DNA from: Frankiales bacterium
GTDB lineage: Bacteria > Actinomycetota > Actinomycetes > JAFAQI01
Length of the DNA: 64,000 nt
Assembly (NCBI GenBank): GCA_025980325.1
Contig: JAICXQ010000003.1
Coordinates: 21,322-85,321 of the forward strand
Reading direction: 5' to 3'
Below are positions 33,068-42,552 of this stretch, piece by piece. The notes beneath the pieces were generated by a model. That model was given only the letters and a program-made list of their open reading frames with translations, did no database searches and was not told where the DNA came from. The translations under genes and the position numbers were made by a program. How positions within the stretch are numbered: the first letter of the stretch is position 1; the number at the start of each line of letters is the position of its first letter.

Positions 33068-35308
33068 ATGGCTCGACGTCGGTTGTTCGTTCTGCTCGGC
33101 GGAATCGTCCCTCTCGCAGCATCGGGGCTGGCTCTCTCCGCGACCGCCGGTACCAATAGCGTCACAGCGGCGTCCGGGACGGCACTGCCGGAATTGGTCT
33201 CCGCGTCACTGTTCGGTGCGGCGCCGCCAGCGTCGGGCGCGTCGTCGTCATCGGGCGAGATTGTGCGATTCGTCTTCGACGAGGCCCTGGCGCAGCAGTC
33301 GCTCGTGGCCGCGGACTTCCACCTGGTCGGCTTCGACGCCGATTTGCGATTCGACGGGCAGAGCGTGTTGCTCGAAGACGGCGGCAAGTCGGCGCGGGTC
33401 ACGTTCGGCACCGCGAGCGCGCCGGTGACGGCCGCGCAGCTGGCGGACATATCGCTCGCGAGCGTGTCGACCGGCGCCGTCTCCGATGCGGGCGGCAAGG
33501 TGAACCCACCGGGGAGCGTGCCGCTCGGCACGGCGCGGACGGTGCCCAACAAGCCCGGCGTCACCGTAGGCCCGGCGCTCGTGGACGTGAGCAGCTTCTC
33601 CAGCGCGCTCACCGATCCGACGCCCGACCCGACGGACACGCACGTGACGTTCCGGTTCGACCGACCGGCGTACGTGACCTCGGGCAGCGGCGGCGGGTGG
33701 CATCTGGCGATGCAGGACGGCTCGACGATCACCTGCACGTACAGCTCGGGGTCGGGCACCACGACCGTGACGACGACGTGTCCCAACCCTGGCACGCTGC
33801 CGATCACCGCGATCACTCCATCCCAGGTGACCCGGGCCTACGCCGACGCCGGCGTGGTCAGCACCGATCCGCAGAACACCTCGCTCGCGGTGCCGCAGGG
33901 TGGCGTGAACGTCTTGCGCACCGTTGCGGTGACCGCGCCGCCGGCAGGCGCGCCGCCCCACCTGAGCACGGTGACCTATAAGCCGCGAGTAACCGTTTCC
34001 TCGGGATCAGGCCGTTCCCGGATCGCGGACGAGGTCGTGTACGGGTTCGACCAGCCGGTGACGCTCGGCACCGCTGCGCCGTGCGGGACGACGGTCGGCA
34101 CGACCGCGGTGAGCACCGGCGCCTGCTTCGTCGTGTCCACGGGTGACTCCCGGCAGATCACGGGTGCCAACACTGCCAATTCCGGCCCCGTCGTGCCCAG
34201 CAATCCCCCACGCGTCGTCAACGACAGCACCGGCCAGCCGCGGCAGGTCGTCGTCACCGTGCCCGCCGGGACGGTGAACTCAGCCGTCGGGGTCGCCGTA
34301 CAGCCTGGTGCGGTGTCCGCGGCCGGTGGCAGCAAGTCGGCCGGACAAGCTGATTCGCTCGACCAGGCGTTCCCGGACGGTGGCGTGACGTTCGTTCCAG
34401 GAAACCTCGGGCTGGGCACGCACCTCGTCGCGATTCATGTCGACGACCAGTCTTCGCCGCTGCAGACGACGTACTACTTCGACCGGGACCTGCGCGCCGG
34501 GGGAACCAAGCCGGTCGCGACCGACCTGTACCTTCTCGATGCCGACGGTACCCGGCTGCGCTGCGCGGCCGCGACCGAAGCCTCCGGTGGACCGACCGGC
34601 TCCAACAACTCGATCACGTGCACCAGTTACCAGGTCATCGGCACGGTCACCGGCGGCGCACTCGCCCCCACCGCGCCGGCCGGCGACGACGAGATCCTCG
34701 ATGCGGTGACCGGCGCGATCGAGGCCGGCGCGGTCACCGCCAGCGACGGCGCACAGAACCCGGAAGACGCCGCGTACGTCGACCAGCAGCCGGTGGTCAA
34801 CGCCGTCCAACCGTCGCGCGGCCCGGCCACCGGCGGCACTCATGTGACGATCACCGGCACCGGGTTCGGCATCGTTCGGTCTGTGCACTTCGGCAGCACC
34901 AGCGCGACCAGTTACACGGTCGTCAGTCCGACCCAGATCAACGCCGTCGCGCCCCGACACGACCCCGGCGTCGTGGAAGTCACGGTTACGACGGTCACCG
35001 GCACCAGCGCTGCCACCGCGGGCGACGGCTACACCTACGTCACTCCGCCGCCGACCGTTACCGGCGTGAGTCCCCGGAGCGGCACCATCCGCGGTGGAAC
35101 CCGGATCACCATCACCGGCACGAACTTCTATCAGGTCAAAGCGATCCACGTCGGCCGCACACCCATCACCCACTTCACCGTCGTCAGTCCGGCACGCATT
35201 AACGCGGTAACGCCGGCGCACGGGTCCGGCGCGAATCACCTCACCGTCACGACGTCGTACGGGACCAGCCGCGCGACGAGCCACGACGTGTACACGTACG
35301 AGCGGTAG
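33068..35308 (+). CDS. Secreted surface protein with two C-terminal IPT/TIG domains
   Basis: The product has about 746 residues with a signal (RRLFVLLGGIVPLAASGLALSATAG). The first 550 residues consist of three or more related beta-domains with motifs such as RFVFDEALAQQSLVAADFHLVG, VTFRFDRPAYVTSGS and TYYFDRDLRAGG. They end in two IPT/TIG Ig-like domains: VNAVQPSRGPATGGTHVTITGTGFG and VTGVSPRSGTIRGGTRITITGTNF. IPT/TIG repeats are adhesion or spacer modules on surface proteins. The ATG at 33068 has GAGGAG upstream. It converges on the last gene of the propeller operon (36 bases apart) and carries its own repeat operator, so a shared role is likely. Confidence 0.9.
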   Translation: MARRRLFVLLGGIVPLAASGLALSATAGTNSVTAASGTALPELVSASLFGAAPPASGASSSSGEIVRFVFDEALAQQSLVAADFHLVGFDADLRFDGQSVLLEDGGKSARVTFGTASAPVTAAQLADISLASVSTGAVSDAGGKVNPPGSVPLGTARTVPNKPGVTVGPALVDVSSFSSALTDPTPDPTDTHVTFRFDRPAYVTSGSGGGWHLAMQDGSTITCTYSSGSGTTTVTTTCPNPGTLPITAITPSQVTRAYADAGVVSTDPQNTSLAVPQGGVNVLRTVAVTAPPAGAPPHLSTVTYKPRVTVSSGSGRSRIADEVVYGFDQPVTLGTAAPCGTTVGTTAVSTGACFVVSTGDSRQITGANTANSGPVVPSNPPRVVNDSTGQPRQVVVTVPAGTVNSAVGVAVQPGAVSAAGGSKSAGQADSLDQAFPDGGVTFVPGNLGLGTHLVAIHVDDQSSPLQTTYYFDRDLRAGGTKPVATDLYLLDADGTRLRCAAATEASGGPTGSNNSITCTSYQVIGTVTGGALAPTAPAGDDEILDAVTGAIEAGAVTASDGAQNPEDAAYVDQQPVVNAVQPSRGPATGGTHVTITGTGFGIVRSVHFGSTSATSYTVVSPTQINAVAPRHDPGVVEVTVTTVTGTSAATAGDGYTYVTPPPTVTGVSPRSGTIRGGTRITITGTNFYQVKAIHVGRTPITHFTVVSPARINAVTPAHGSGANHLTVTTSYGTSRATSHDVYTYER

Positions 35309-35344
35309 CGCGCGGGGCCGCCCGCTGTGGAGCGGCGCCGGTGC

Positions 35345-36883
35345 TCAGCTCTTCGTGTGATCGGTGTAGGACATCAACACCGGCGGCGACGGCGGATAGG
35401 GCCCGCAATCGACCACTGCGTAATAGGTAGTGATGGCGAGCCCGCGGTGATCGCTGACCGGCGACGACAGGGTAAGTCCATGCGGGCTGGCGACGGCTTC
35501 TTTGGGCGTCGGAACCGGCAACCATCTCCCGCTCTTGATGTTGTAGCGCACGGCCTCGGCATGATGACAAGACCCGCCCGGTTGCCCGTAGTCACCTGTG
35601 ACCCGCATGATTGCGAGGAGGTCGTTGCTGCCCGCCGCGAAAGTGACATCCTCGATCGGCGGGCTCGCCCATGCCTGGCGAGCTCCATTGACCGTGGGCA
35701 CTGCCGTGGTTGGAATCGCCGGCAACGTCGTCCAGGTCCGCCCGCCGTTGACCGATAGGTACACGGACGGGTTGGGAGTGCCGAACGGCGGCTGGGCCCA
35801 GGTGACTACACGTTCTGATCCCTGGGCTGTGTACTCGGCGTCGACTCCGGCAAGCATGACGTTCGGCGGCGCAGCGAACACCTTCGTCCAGGAGGCACCC
35901 GCGTTAGCCGATCGCCACAAGCCGGCAGTCGGTGCGCTGCCGCCCGCCAGCGACGCGGTCCATAAGGTGGCCGGGTGGCGGGGGTCGACGATGAAGTACG
36001 GCTGGGATGATGTCCAGGGACTCAGACTCGTCTGATTGTACGAGGGCGGTGCTGGTTCCGGTGTCGCGGTAACGGTCAGCGGCGACGAGATCTGGGTCCA
36101 TGACGTGCCGGAGTCATGGGTGACGAAAAACTGAATCGGGTTCGTGACGAGCGATAGCGCGGACAGCACGACCAACTGCAGAAGTCGCACCTGTTCGCAT
36201 TCGAAATATGCGGTGCGCGGATCGCTAGGCGAAACGACCAAGGCGGTGTTCCCACAAGCTGGCGTGCCCTCCGGCGCACTCGGCGCGTTCGCGCTCGGTA
36301 CCGGCTGGGGGTCGTCGAATGTCGCGCCGCCGTTCGTGCTGACGAGGAACAACGTCGGAAGCTCGTCCAACGTGAGCTTATTGGTATCCGTGTCGGTCGC
36401 AACGACGTAGACCGTCTCGTGGTTGGGCGAGCGACTCGTCGATTCTGCCGCCACCGAGCTGATGCTGTAGTTCGGATCAAGCGGTGCCGCTGCCTGCCCA
36501 GCTGTTGAGGAGGGTCCTGGCAAGGTGTCCAGAGACAGGATCATCTGCCACGTGCATCCGGCGTCTTGGGTGCGGAAAAGCTGCCTGTTGTTCGCATAGA
36601 ACATGGTCTTGGGACTTGCAGGATCGACTGTGGGACCGACCCCCGGCGACGCATTATTGATGTACGTCTCTTCAGTCGTGGTCACGAGACTGTCATCAGG
36701 TGGTGGCGTGTCGATCGTGGTCCATGGTCCGGCGGATGGTTTACATCGCGCGACCGATCCAGCGCTTGCACCGGTGACGACGCCGGAGCCCCCACACAGC
36801 GCCGCGATCGTCAACACGGTCAGCGTCCGTCGGTGGCGAAGCTCGGGACGGGGCCACGTGGCCGTCGAATGCGGTCGCGTCAC
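35345..36883 (-). CDS. Secreted BNR-type beta-propeller protein, last gene of the operon
   Basis: The 512-residue product has a signal (RTLTVLTIAALCGGSGVVTGASA). The mature part is a series of Asp-box-like repeats: FRTQDAGCTWQMI, VSTNGGATFDDP, THDSGTSWTQI, SANAGASWTKVF, LSVNGGRTWTTL. This is the pattern of sialidase/sortilin-like propellers, but the sialidase Arg triad is not evident, so binding rather than catalysis is more likely. The GTG at 36883 has GGGAGG upstream. It is a close paralogue of the neighbouring gene 15 bases away, with the same order of motifs and the same ending (MSYTDHTKS / LSYTDHTRS). Confidence 0.88.
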   Translation of the reverse strand: MTRPHSTATWPRPELRHRRTLTVLTIAALCGGSGVVTGASAGSVARCKPSAGPWTTIDTPPPDDSLVTTTEETYINNASPGVGPTVDPASPKTMFYANNRQLFRTQDAGCTWQMILSLDTLPGPSSTAGQAAAPLDPNYSISSVAAESTSRSPNHETVYVVATDTDTNKLTLDELPTLFLVSTNGGATFDDPQPVPSANAPSAPEGTPACGNTALVVSPSDPRTAYFECEQVRLLQLVVLSALSLVTNPIQFFVTHDSGTSWTQISSPLTVTATPEPAPPSYNQTSLSPWTSSQPYFIVDPRHPATLWTASLAGGSAPTAGLWRSANAGASWTKVFAAPPNVMLAGVDAEYTAQGSERVVTWAQPPFGTPNPSVYLSVNGGRTWTTLPAIPTTAVPTVNGARQAWASPPIEDVTFAAGSNDLLAIMRVTGDYGQPGGSCHHAEAVRYNIKSGRWLPVPTPKEAVASPHGLTLSSPVSDHRGLAITTYYAVVDCGPYPPSPPVLMSYTDHTKS

Positions 36884-36898
36884 GGGACCTCCCGTTCG

Positions 36899-38479
36899 CT
36901 AGCTTCGGGTGTGGTCGGTGTACGACAGGAGCACCGGCTGGTTGTTCGAGCCGCAACTACCGTTCCCGCCGTTCGCGTAGTACGTCGTGGTGGCGAGACC
37001 ACGATGGTCGCTGGCCGGCCAGGCAAGGCTGATTCCGTGCGGATCGGCGATGGCCTCTTTCGGCGTGGGGACAGGCGACCATCTCTTGCTCTTGACGGTG
37101 TAGTGCACCGCCTCGGCGTGCGTACACGGAGCCCCAGGATTGCCGTAGTCGCCGCCGGCTTGCAGGATGGCCAGAATGTCGTTCGTCGCCGCGGCGAACG
37201 TGACCGCCTCGAACGCCGTCCAACTCTGCAGTGCGCCGTTCACCTTGGGTATCGCGGTCAACGGGATCGCCGGCAAGGCAGCCCAGCTCCGGCCGTTGAG
37301 GGAGAGGTACACCTGCGGCTTGCTGTTGCCCTTGACCGATGGACCCCAGGTGACGATTCGTTCCACGCCGGAAGGGGTGTACTCCGCGTCCACTCCGGCA
37401 AGGTGGGTGTCGGCCGGTGCGAACACCTTCGTCCAGGTCGCGCCGCTGTCGGTCGAGCGCCACAGAACGCCGGTCGCATACTGGCCCAGCTGACCGCTGG
37501 CCGCCCCGGTCGTCGATGCGCCGACGGCGAGATTCGTGGTCCACAACGTGTTGGGATGGCGCGGATCGACGATGAAATCGGGTTGGGACGGCGGCTGGTT
37601 GCCGGCGAGCAGGAAGCCGTCACCGCTCTGCACAGGTTGGGTTGCCAGGACTCCCAGCGCTGCCGAGACCTGGGTCCACGATTGACCCGCATCATGCGTG
37701 ACGAACAGTGGAGACGCGTTGGGGAACAGCGCAAAGGCGATGGCCGTGTAGAAGCCCAGGCTCAGCCACCACAGACGGGTCTGCTCGCACTGCATGTACA
37801 CGGTCTTCGGATCGCTCGGCGCAACCTCGAGGGTGGTGTTCTCGCAGGCCGGCACGCCTTCGGGAGCTTCCGGTGCGTTCGCGCTCGGCAGTGGTTGCGG
37901 GGCATGAAATGTCGCACCGCCGTCCGTGCTCACGAGGAACAGCGTCGGTAGCTCGTCGAGCGTTTCCTGATTCGCCTGGGTCTCGGTCGCGGTGACGTAC
38001 ACCGTCGCGTGGTTGGCCGTCCGGCTCGTCGAAGCGATCGCCAACGACGTGATGCTGTAGAGCTGATCCGAGGACGCAACGACCTCGGTCGGGGACGACG
38101 ACGTCCCCGGCTGGCTGTCGAGCGAGAACGCGAGTTGCCACGTGCAACCCCCGTCGAGCGTACGGAACAGCTGCCGCGGCGTGGCGTAGAACATGTCCTT
38201 CGGGCTTGCCGGATCGACGGCCAGCCCGACACCGGGGACAGGGCTCGGCTGCAGCTCGCCCTGCGAGTCGTTCTGCTCGGTCGTGTTGATCAGGTTGGTA
38301 CCCGGCGGAGTGCTCGTTGTCGTCCACGGCCCCGGCGAGACATGACAACGGGCCGGCGCAGCCTGCGCACCGCCGACCACGCCGGCACCTGCGCAGAGGA
38401 CGGCGACGGTGGCGAGCATGGAGACGCGAGGCCGGCGAAGGCTGGCCGTCCAGCCCGTGCTCGATGGCTGTGGTGTCAC
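36899..38479 (-). CDS. Secreted BNR-type beta-propeller protein (paralogue)
   Basis: The 526-residue product has a signal (VSMLATVAVLCAGAGVVGGAQA). Repeats follow the Asp-box form: FRTLDGGCTWQLAF, VSTDGGATFHAPQ, THDAGQSWTQVSA, STDSGATWTKVFA, LSLNGRSWAALPA. Like its neighbour it has a ...CTWQ cysteine early and CEQTRLWWL in mid-protein. The GTG at 38479 is preceded by GAGGAGG. Site C lies about 60 bp upstream in the only sizeable gap of the array, so this gene and the next probably also have their own promoter. Confidence 0.88.
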   Translation of the reverse strand: MTPQPSSTGWTASLRRPRVSMLATVAVLCAGAGVVGGAQAAPARCHVSPGPWTTTSTPPGTNLINTTEQNDSQGELQPSPVPGVGLAVDPASPKDMFYATPRQLFRTLDGGCTWQLAFSLDSQPGTSSSPTEVVASSDQLYSITSLAIASTSRTANHATVYVTATETQANQETLDELPTLFLVSTDGGATFHAPQPLPSANAPEAPEGVPACENTTLEVAPSDPKTVYMQCEQTRLWWLSLGFYTAIAFALFPNASPLFVTHDAGQSWTQVSAALGVLATQPVQSGDGFLLAGNQPPSQPDFIVDPRHPNTLWTTNLAVGASTTGAASGQLGQYATGVLWRSTDSGATWTKVFAPADTHLAGVDAEYTPSGVERIVTWGPSVKGNSKPQVYLSLNGRSWAALPAIPLTAIPKVNGALQSWTAFEAVTFAAATNDILAILQAGGDYGNPGAPCTHAEAVHYTVKSKRWSPVPTPKEAIADPHGISLAWPASDHRGLATTTYYANGGNGSCGSNNQPVLLSYTDHTRS

Positions 38480-38534
38480 GGGAACCTCCTCACGAACCGA
38501 CGCTCACGCTAGGTCTGGATCAACGACGGCGACA

Positions 38535-38567
38535 GCGATTGGCGGGCGGCTGTCCAGCGACTGTCCA
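38535..38567 (-). promoter_or_regulatory. Site C: 11-bp direct repeats (SARP-like operator)
   Basis: Read on the minus strand, TGGACAG (from 38567), TGGACAG (from 38556) and CCGCCAA (from 38545) start 11 bp apart. The order and sequences parallel site B (TGGACAA, TGGCCAG, CTGCCAA). The site sits in the 104-bp gap ahead of the two paralogous BNR genes; TAGCGT at 38511-38506 is a possible -10. Confidence 0.6.
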
Positions 38568-38583
38568 GCCGCCGCCGCGCCCG

Positions 38584-39177
38584 TCACCCACTCCATTGGT
38601 TGATGCACGATTGCAGCGACTCGCGATAGGCGTCGCTGGTGTACGTCGCCCCCGAAACCGTTTGAATATCAGCGTTTTCGAGCCGCAGCGCCTCCTTGCG
38701 CAGTTGCGGGCCGGCGTAGCCGTTGATCTGGTCGTTGGTCGAGTTTCCGTTCGGCAGCTGGAGGTTCACGACGTCGGCCCAGTGAGTGCCCTGGATCTTG
38801 ATGGCGACCTGTACCGGGCCGAAGCTGCCGGCCTGGAACGTTTGGCACGTGTAGGTCTGTGCCGGCCCCGCCGCCGCCTTCGTCTGGTGCGGATCGGCTT
38901 TCGCGGCCGGCCCTCCCCCACCAGTGGTAATCGTGACCGTGCGCGTCACGGTGACGGATCGCGGCGGTGGCGCACCGGCCGGCCGGGCAGGGCGAGCGGA
39001 CGCGAGAACGCGAGCGGACGCAGGTCCGTCGGGAGTCGTGACGGATCGCATCGCGACCGTGGTCGAGGGCGACGCGTGCGTCGGGGCCGCGGGCGGGGTG
39101 CGGTAGCGCAGGGTCAACGTGAGTCCGACCGCAGTCAGACCGAGTACGACGCCGGTCTTGATGGCGGGCTTCATCAT
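38584..39177 (-). CDS. FMN-binding-domain redox protein
   Basis: The 197-residue protein has an N-terminal membrane or signal helix (TGVVLGLTAVGLTLTL), a Pro/Ala/Thr linker and an FMN-binding domain with GSFGPVQVAIKIQGTHWADVVNLQLPN, then LRKEALRLENADIQTVSGATYTSDAYRESLQ. SGATYTS is the site where an ApbE transferase attaches FMN through a phosphoester to Thr in NqrC/RnfG-like proteins. The domain should face outside and shuttle electrons. Its ATG overlaps the flavocytochrome stop by four bases, so the two should work together. Confidence 0.9.
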   Translation of the reverse strand: MMKPAIKTGVVLGLTAVGLTLTLRYRTPPAAPTHASPSTTVAMRSVTTPDGPASARVLASARPARPAGAPPPRSVTVTRTVTITTGGGGPAAKADPHQTKAAAGPAQTYTCQTFQAGSFGPVQVAIKIQGTHWADVVNLQLPNGNSTNDQINGYAGPQLRKEALRLENADIQTVSGATYTSDAYRESLQSCINQWSG

Positions 39178-40589
39178 GCGAGCGCGAACCCTTCCGTGTG
39201 GATCCGGCCGATAGGCAATCCGGCGGCACGCAGTCCGCGGTTGACGCGCTCCGTCATCCCGGGCGGGCCGCAGACATACGCGTCGCAGCAGCCCGGTTCG
39301 GTGATGAGATCGCGAAGCATCGCCGGGCTGAGCGGGTCGTCGTCGTCACCGGTGCCGCGGTGCCCGGTGACCACCAGCAGCCGGAACCGGTCGGTGCGTT
39401 GCAGGCGCACGAGTTCGTCGCCGAAGTTGACCTGACCGGCGTCACTGACGCGGTAGACCAACGTGACCGCGTCGGTTCCGCTCGCGATGACGTGCTCCGC
39501 GATGGCGAGCAGCGGCGCGACCCCGGAACCGCCGCCGATGAGCAGCACTTCCCGGCCGCGACGCAGCCGCCCGCTCAGTGCGCCGTACGGCCCTTCCAGC
39601 AGAACCCGCGTGCCCGGTTGGCAGTGCGCGAGCCAGTTGGTGTGGTCGCCGACCGGCTTGGCGGTCATCCGCAACCAGGATCCGTTAGGTGCCGCCGACA
39701 GGGAGAACGGATGGGCCTGGGACCAGCCGCCGCGAACGAGGAAGCGCCAGCGGAAGTACTGGCCGCCGACGACGGGCAGCCGATCCAGTCTGCGGCCGGA
39801 GACATAGACGCTTGTCGAACCGTCGGGTTCGCTGGTCACGTCGACGACGCGGAAGCGGTGGCGCGCATATCGCCAGATCGGATCGCCGATGCGATAGCGC
39901 AGCACAAGGAACGCGACGCTGCCGTGCGCGCTCGCCCACACCACCCGAGCCGGAAGGCTGTGCATGAACAGCGCACCGGTCGCGAACTGGTGGGCGAACG
40001 CCAGTCCGATGCCGACGTACACGTACAGGTGGACCCACTGCCACGTCTCGTAGCGCAACCGGCGGCGGATCGGGCGAAGCGACGTCATGACCACGAGCGC
40101 GAGCAGCCCGAGCCCGACCGTGCCGGCGAGGACATCCGGATAGGTCAGCACCAGGACGGCGGCCTCGTGCACCACGGAGGTGTGCACCGCCAGCGCATCG
40201 CCGATGGTGATGGTCACGGTATGGATGAGAACCAGCCACAAGATGTAGCCGCCGAGCCACCGATGCGCGGCCGCCAGCCAATCGGTGCCGATGCGATGCT
40301 CCAGCGCCGGGACGCGCGCCATCAGCGTGACCTCGACGAGGATCAGGATCGCCGAGAGCATCCCGGCCGACCGGCCGAGCTCGACCAGCACGCTTCCGGT
40401 GCCGCCGGTCTCCCGCGTCACCGGACTCGACCACCAGTACAACAGCACGGCGAAGCACACGAGACCCGCCGACGCGACGACGAGCCATGCCGTGGCGCGC
40501 CTGGTGAGCACCAGCCGTCGCATCGGCTCGACCGACGGCAGCGCCCGGTCGAGGACCGGCGCTTCGGTCGGGAGCACCGCCGACGACAT
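39174..40589 (-). CDS. Ferric-reductase-like transmembrane flavocytochrome
   Basis: The 471-residue protein has about six membrane helices. Candidate haem histidines lie in AAHRWLGGYILWLVLIHTVT and TWQWVHLYVYVGIGLAFAHQF. The cytoplasmic half is ferredoxin-reductase-like, with an FAD site (HPFSLSAAP), an NAD(P) loop (LLIGGGSGVAPLLAIAEHV) and a C-terminal CGPPGM. It should pass electrons from NAD(P)H across the membrane to the FMN domain of the next gene or to an external acceptor. The ATG at 40589 has GGAGGCGAAG upstream. It lies 19 bases after the preceding propeller gene. Confidence 0.92.
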   Translation of the reverse strand: MSSAVLPTEAPVLDRALPSVEPMRRLVLTRRATAWLVVASAGLVCFAVLLYWWSSPVTRETGGTGSVLVELGRSAGMLSAILILVEVTLMARVPALEHRIGTDWLAAAHRWLGGYILWLVLIHTVTITIGDALAVHTSVVHEAAVLVLTYPDVLAGTVGLGLLALVVMTSLRPIRRRLRYETWQWVHLYVYVGIGLAFAHQFATGALFMHSLPARVVWASAHGSVAFLVLRYRIGDPIWRYARHRFRVVDVTSEPDGSTSVYVSGRRLDRLPVVGGQYFRWRFLVRGGWSQAHPFSLSAAPNGSWLRMTAKPVGDHTNWLAHCQPGTRVLLEGPYGALSGRLRRGREVLLIGGGSGVAPLLAIAEHVIASGTDAVTLVYRVSDAGQVNFGDELVRLQRTDRFRLLVVTGHRGTGDDDDPLSPAMLRDLITEPGCCDAYVCGPPGMTERVNRGLRAAGLPIGRIHTEGFALA

Positions 40590-40608
40590 CTTCGCCTCCT
40601 CGCTGCCG

Positions 40609-42552
40609 TTACTCGTGGTTCGCGATCAGGTAGACCGGGCCCGCGTACGAAACCATCTGCTCCGTCTCGCCGGATGCGTCGTCGATGGTCGCGACCACTG
40701 CGTTCTCGACCACGCTGCGGCACTGGACGACGGTGTAGACGAGCCCGGCCGCCTGATCCAGTGCGGGCGCGACCGGATTGAAGTTCCAGTCGCGTACGTC
40801 GTACTTCGCGCCGGCCACGCCGACCGGGCTCGATCCGACCCGTTGCCACGAAGGCGCGCCGGGCGGCAGCCGGTAGGACCTGATCGACGCGGTCGTGATG
40901 CCCGGCGCCGGATCGACGCCGAGGCTCAAGCTCACCCCGTCCGGCAGGAACGACAACCACAGCGGTTGGATCTGGTTGTAGACGCCGTCCGTCGTCACTT
41001 CCTGTGCCTGCGACGACTCCTCGCCGACGGGCAGGTAGACCTCGCGCAAGGTGGTCGGCGACGGCAACGTCGTCCAGTGCGTTCCGTTGTCGGTCGAGCG
41101 CAGCACCACGTAGACGAAGCCGTTCGTCTGCGGGTCGAGGTAGTGCTCGACGACCGCGGCCGCGAAGCCCGAGCCGTGATCGGCGACCGCGTAGTCGTCG
41201 ATGTAGGTCATCATCGGATAGCCGACGCCGGTGTCCTCCGTCGGTGCGGCCAGCCCGGTCCAGCTCTTCCCGTAGTCACCGGACACGTAGAGCGTGCCGT
41301 CGGACTCGAACCGCCCGTTCTGGGTGTCGGCGCCGTCCACGCCGTTCGCCCGCGGCGGCGTCGTACCCGGCGGCGTCTCCACACCGAGCCCGTAGATCCG
41401 CCCTGGCCGGCTCGGGTCGACTCGCAACTGGAACAGGTAGTCCTCGGCAGTGCCGACCGCGTACAGCGCCGGCATCGCCCAGTGCGGACCGGGGCGGATC
41501 GGCACGGCGGCGAGTTGCCAGGTCGAGCCGCCGTCACGGCTCACGAACAACCGCATCCGGCCCGAGCTCGCGCTGGTTCCCGGCGCTGCGTCGGCGGCCG
41601 TCTCGAGATACACGACGTGGGGATCGGTCGGTGCGACGGCGAGCAGTTGCGGGTACCCGCTCCCCGCCGGCAGGGCCTGCATGGCGCTCGTCACTTGCAT
41701 GCCACCCGCCGACACGGGTTGGCCGGCCAGCGGAACTGAGGCCGACCACGTCGTGCCGCCGTCGGCGCTCGCCGCCAGCACCACATGCCCGCCGTACGTT
41801 CCGTACGCCGTCGACCACCACGGCGGCGCGATGGTCGCGTAGACCTGGTCGCCGGCTGCGGCAATCGCGGTGACGGCATATCCGGGTGGCACCGGGATCG
41901 CACCGTCGGTGACCGACGCGCCCGCGGGATGCGCGGTCGGATCGAGCGACAGCACCGGAGCCCACGAACACCCGCCGTCCGACGTGCGCAGCACCTTCGT
42001 GCCGTCCGACGCGAGCAGCCGTCCGGGCCGCCCACCGGGAACGACGAACGACGTGGACGCAACAGCGGCGCCGCCACCCACACCTGCCGGCGGCACGCCC
42101 ACCACCTGCTGACCGCTGTTGACCGCCGCGCTTGCGGTGTCCCACACCGAAGACGACGCATCCGGCATCCCGACGACGGCAAGCCGGCCGGTGACCCGCA
42201 CGCCGGGGCATGGGCTGCGGGTGAGCACGTTTCCGGTCGCGACCGGCAGCTGCGCCGGTCCCTGTGCGCCGTACGGCGTCGTTGGCGGCGCCTCGGTCCG
42301 GCGCACCAGCGTCACCACCCGGACCTGCGCACCGGGCGGGGCCGGCGCGCCGTCCGCGGCGCCGGAAGGCTGCCGCCTCGGCAGGGCCGCGCCGGCGTGA
42401 CCGGCGGCCAGCGACACCGGTCGTTGGGGCAGCAACAGCGTCAGAGCGATCAGCGCCGCGGTCGTCGCACTCGCGACGACGCTCGGCCGCTTGGCGATCA
42501 CCCCGGCGTGCAGCCGCCAACCGCTCGCCCGTCCGGTCGACAAGGCGAGCAT
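40609..42552 (-). CDS. Membrane-anchored BNR-type beta-propeller protein
   Basis: The product of about 647 residues has one membrane helix near the start (SVVASATTAALIALTLLLP) without an evident cleavage site, so the propeller is probably tethered outside. Repeats include LRTSDGGCSWAPVLS, ASADGGTTWSASVP, VSRDGGSTWQLAAV, VSGDYGKSWTGLA and RSTDNGTHWTTLP. The ATG at 42552 overlaps the preceding stop (TGATG). It shares the ...GCSW cysteine motif with the other propellers of the operon. Confidence 0.88.
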   Translation of the reverse strand: MLALSTGRASGWRLHAGVIAKRPSVVASATTAALIALTLLLPQRPVSLAAGHAGAALPRRQPSGAADGAPAPPGAQVRVVTLVRRTEAPPTTPYGAQGPAQLPVATGNVLTRSPCPGVRVTGRLAVVGMPDASSSVWDTASAAVNSGQQVVGVPPAGVGGGAAVASTSFVVPGGRPGRLLASDGTKVLRTSDGGCSWAPVLSLDPTAHPAGASVTDGAIPVPPGYAVTAIAAAGDQVYATIAPPWWSTAYGTYGGHVVLAASADGGTTWSASVPLAGQPVSAGGMQVTSAMQALPAGSGYPQLLAVAPTDPHVVYLETAADAAPGTSASSGRMRLFVSRDGGSTWQLAAVPIRPGPHWAMPALYAVGTAEDYLFQLRVDPSRPGRIYGLGVETPPGTTPPRANGVDGADTQNGRFESDGTLYVSGDYGKSWTGLAAPTEDTGVGYPMMTYIDDYAVADHGSGFAAAVVEHYLDPQTNGFVYVVLRSTDNGTHWTTLPSPTTLREVYLPVGEESSQAQEVTTDGVYNQIQPLWLSFLPDGVSLSLGVDPAPGITTASIRSYRLPPGAPSWQRVGSSPVGVAGAKYDVRDWNFNPVAPALDQAAGLVYTVVQCRSVVENAVVATIDDASGETEQMVSYAGPVYLIANHE

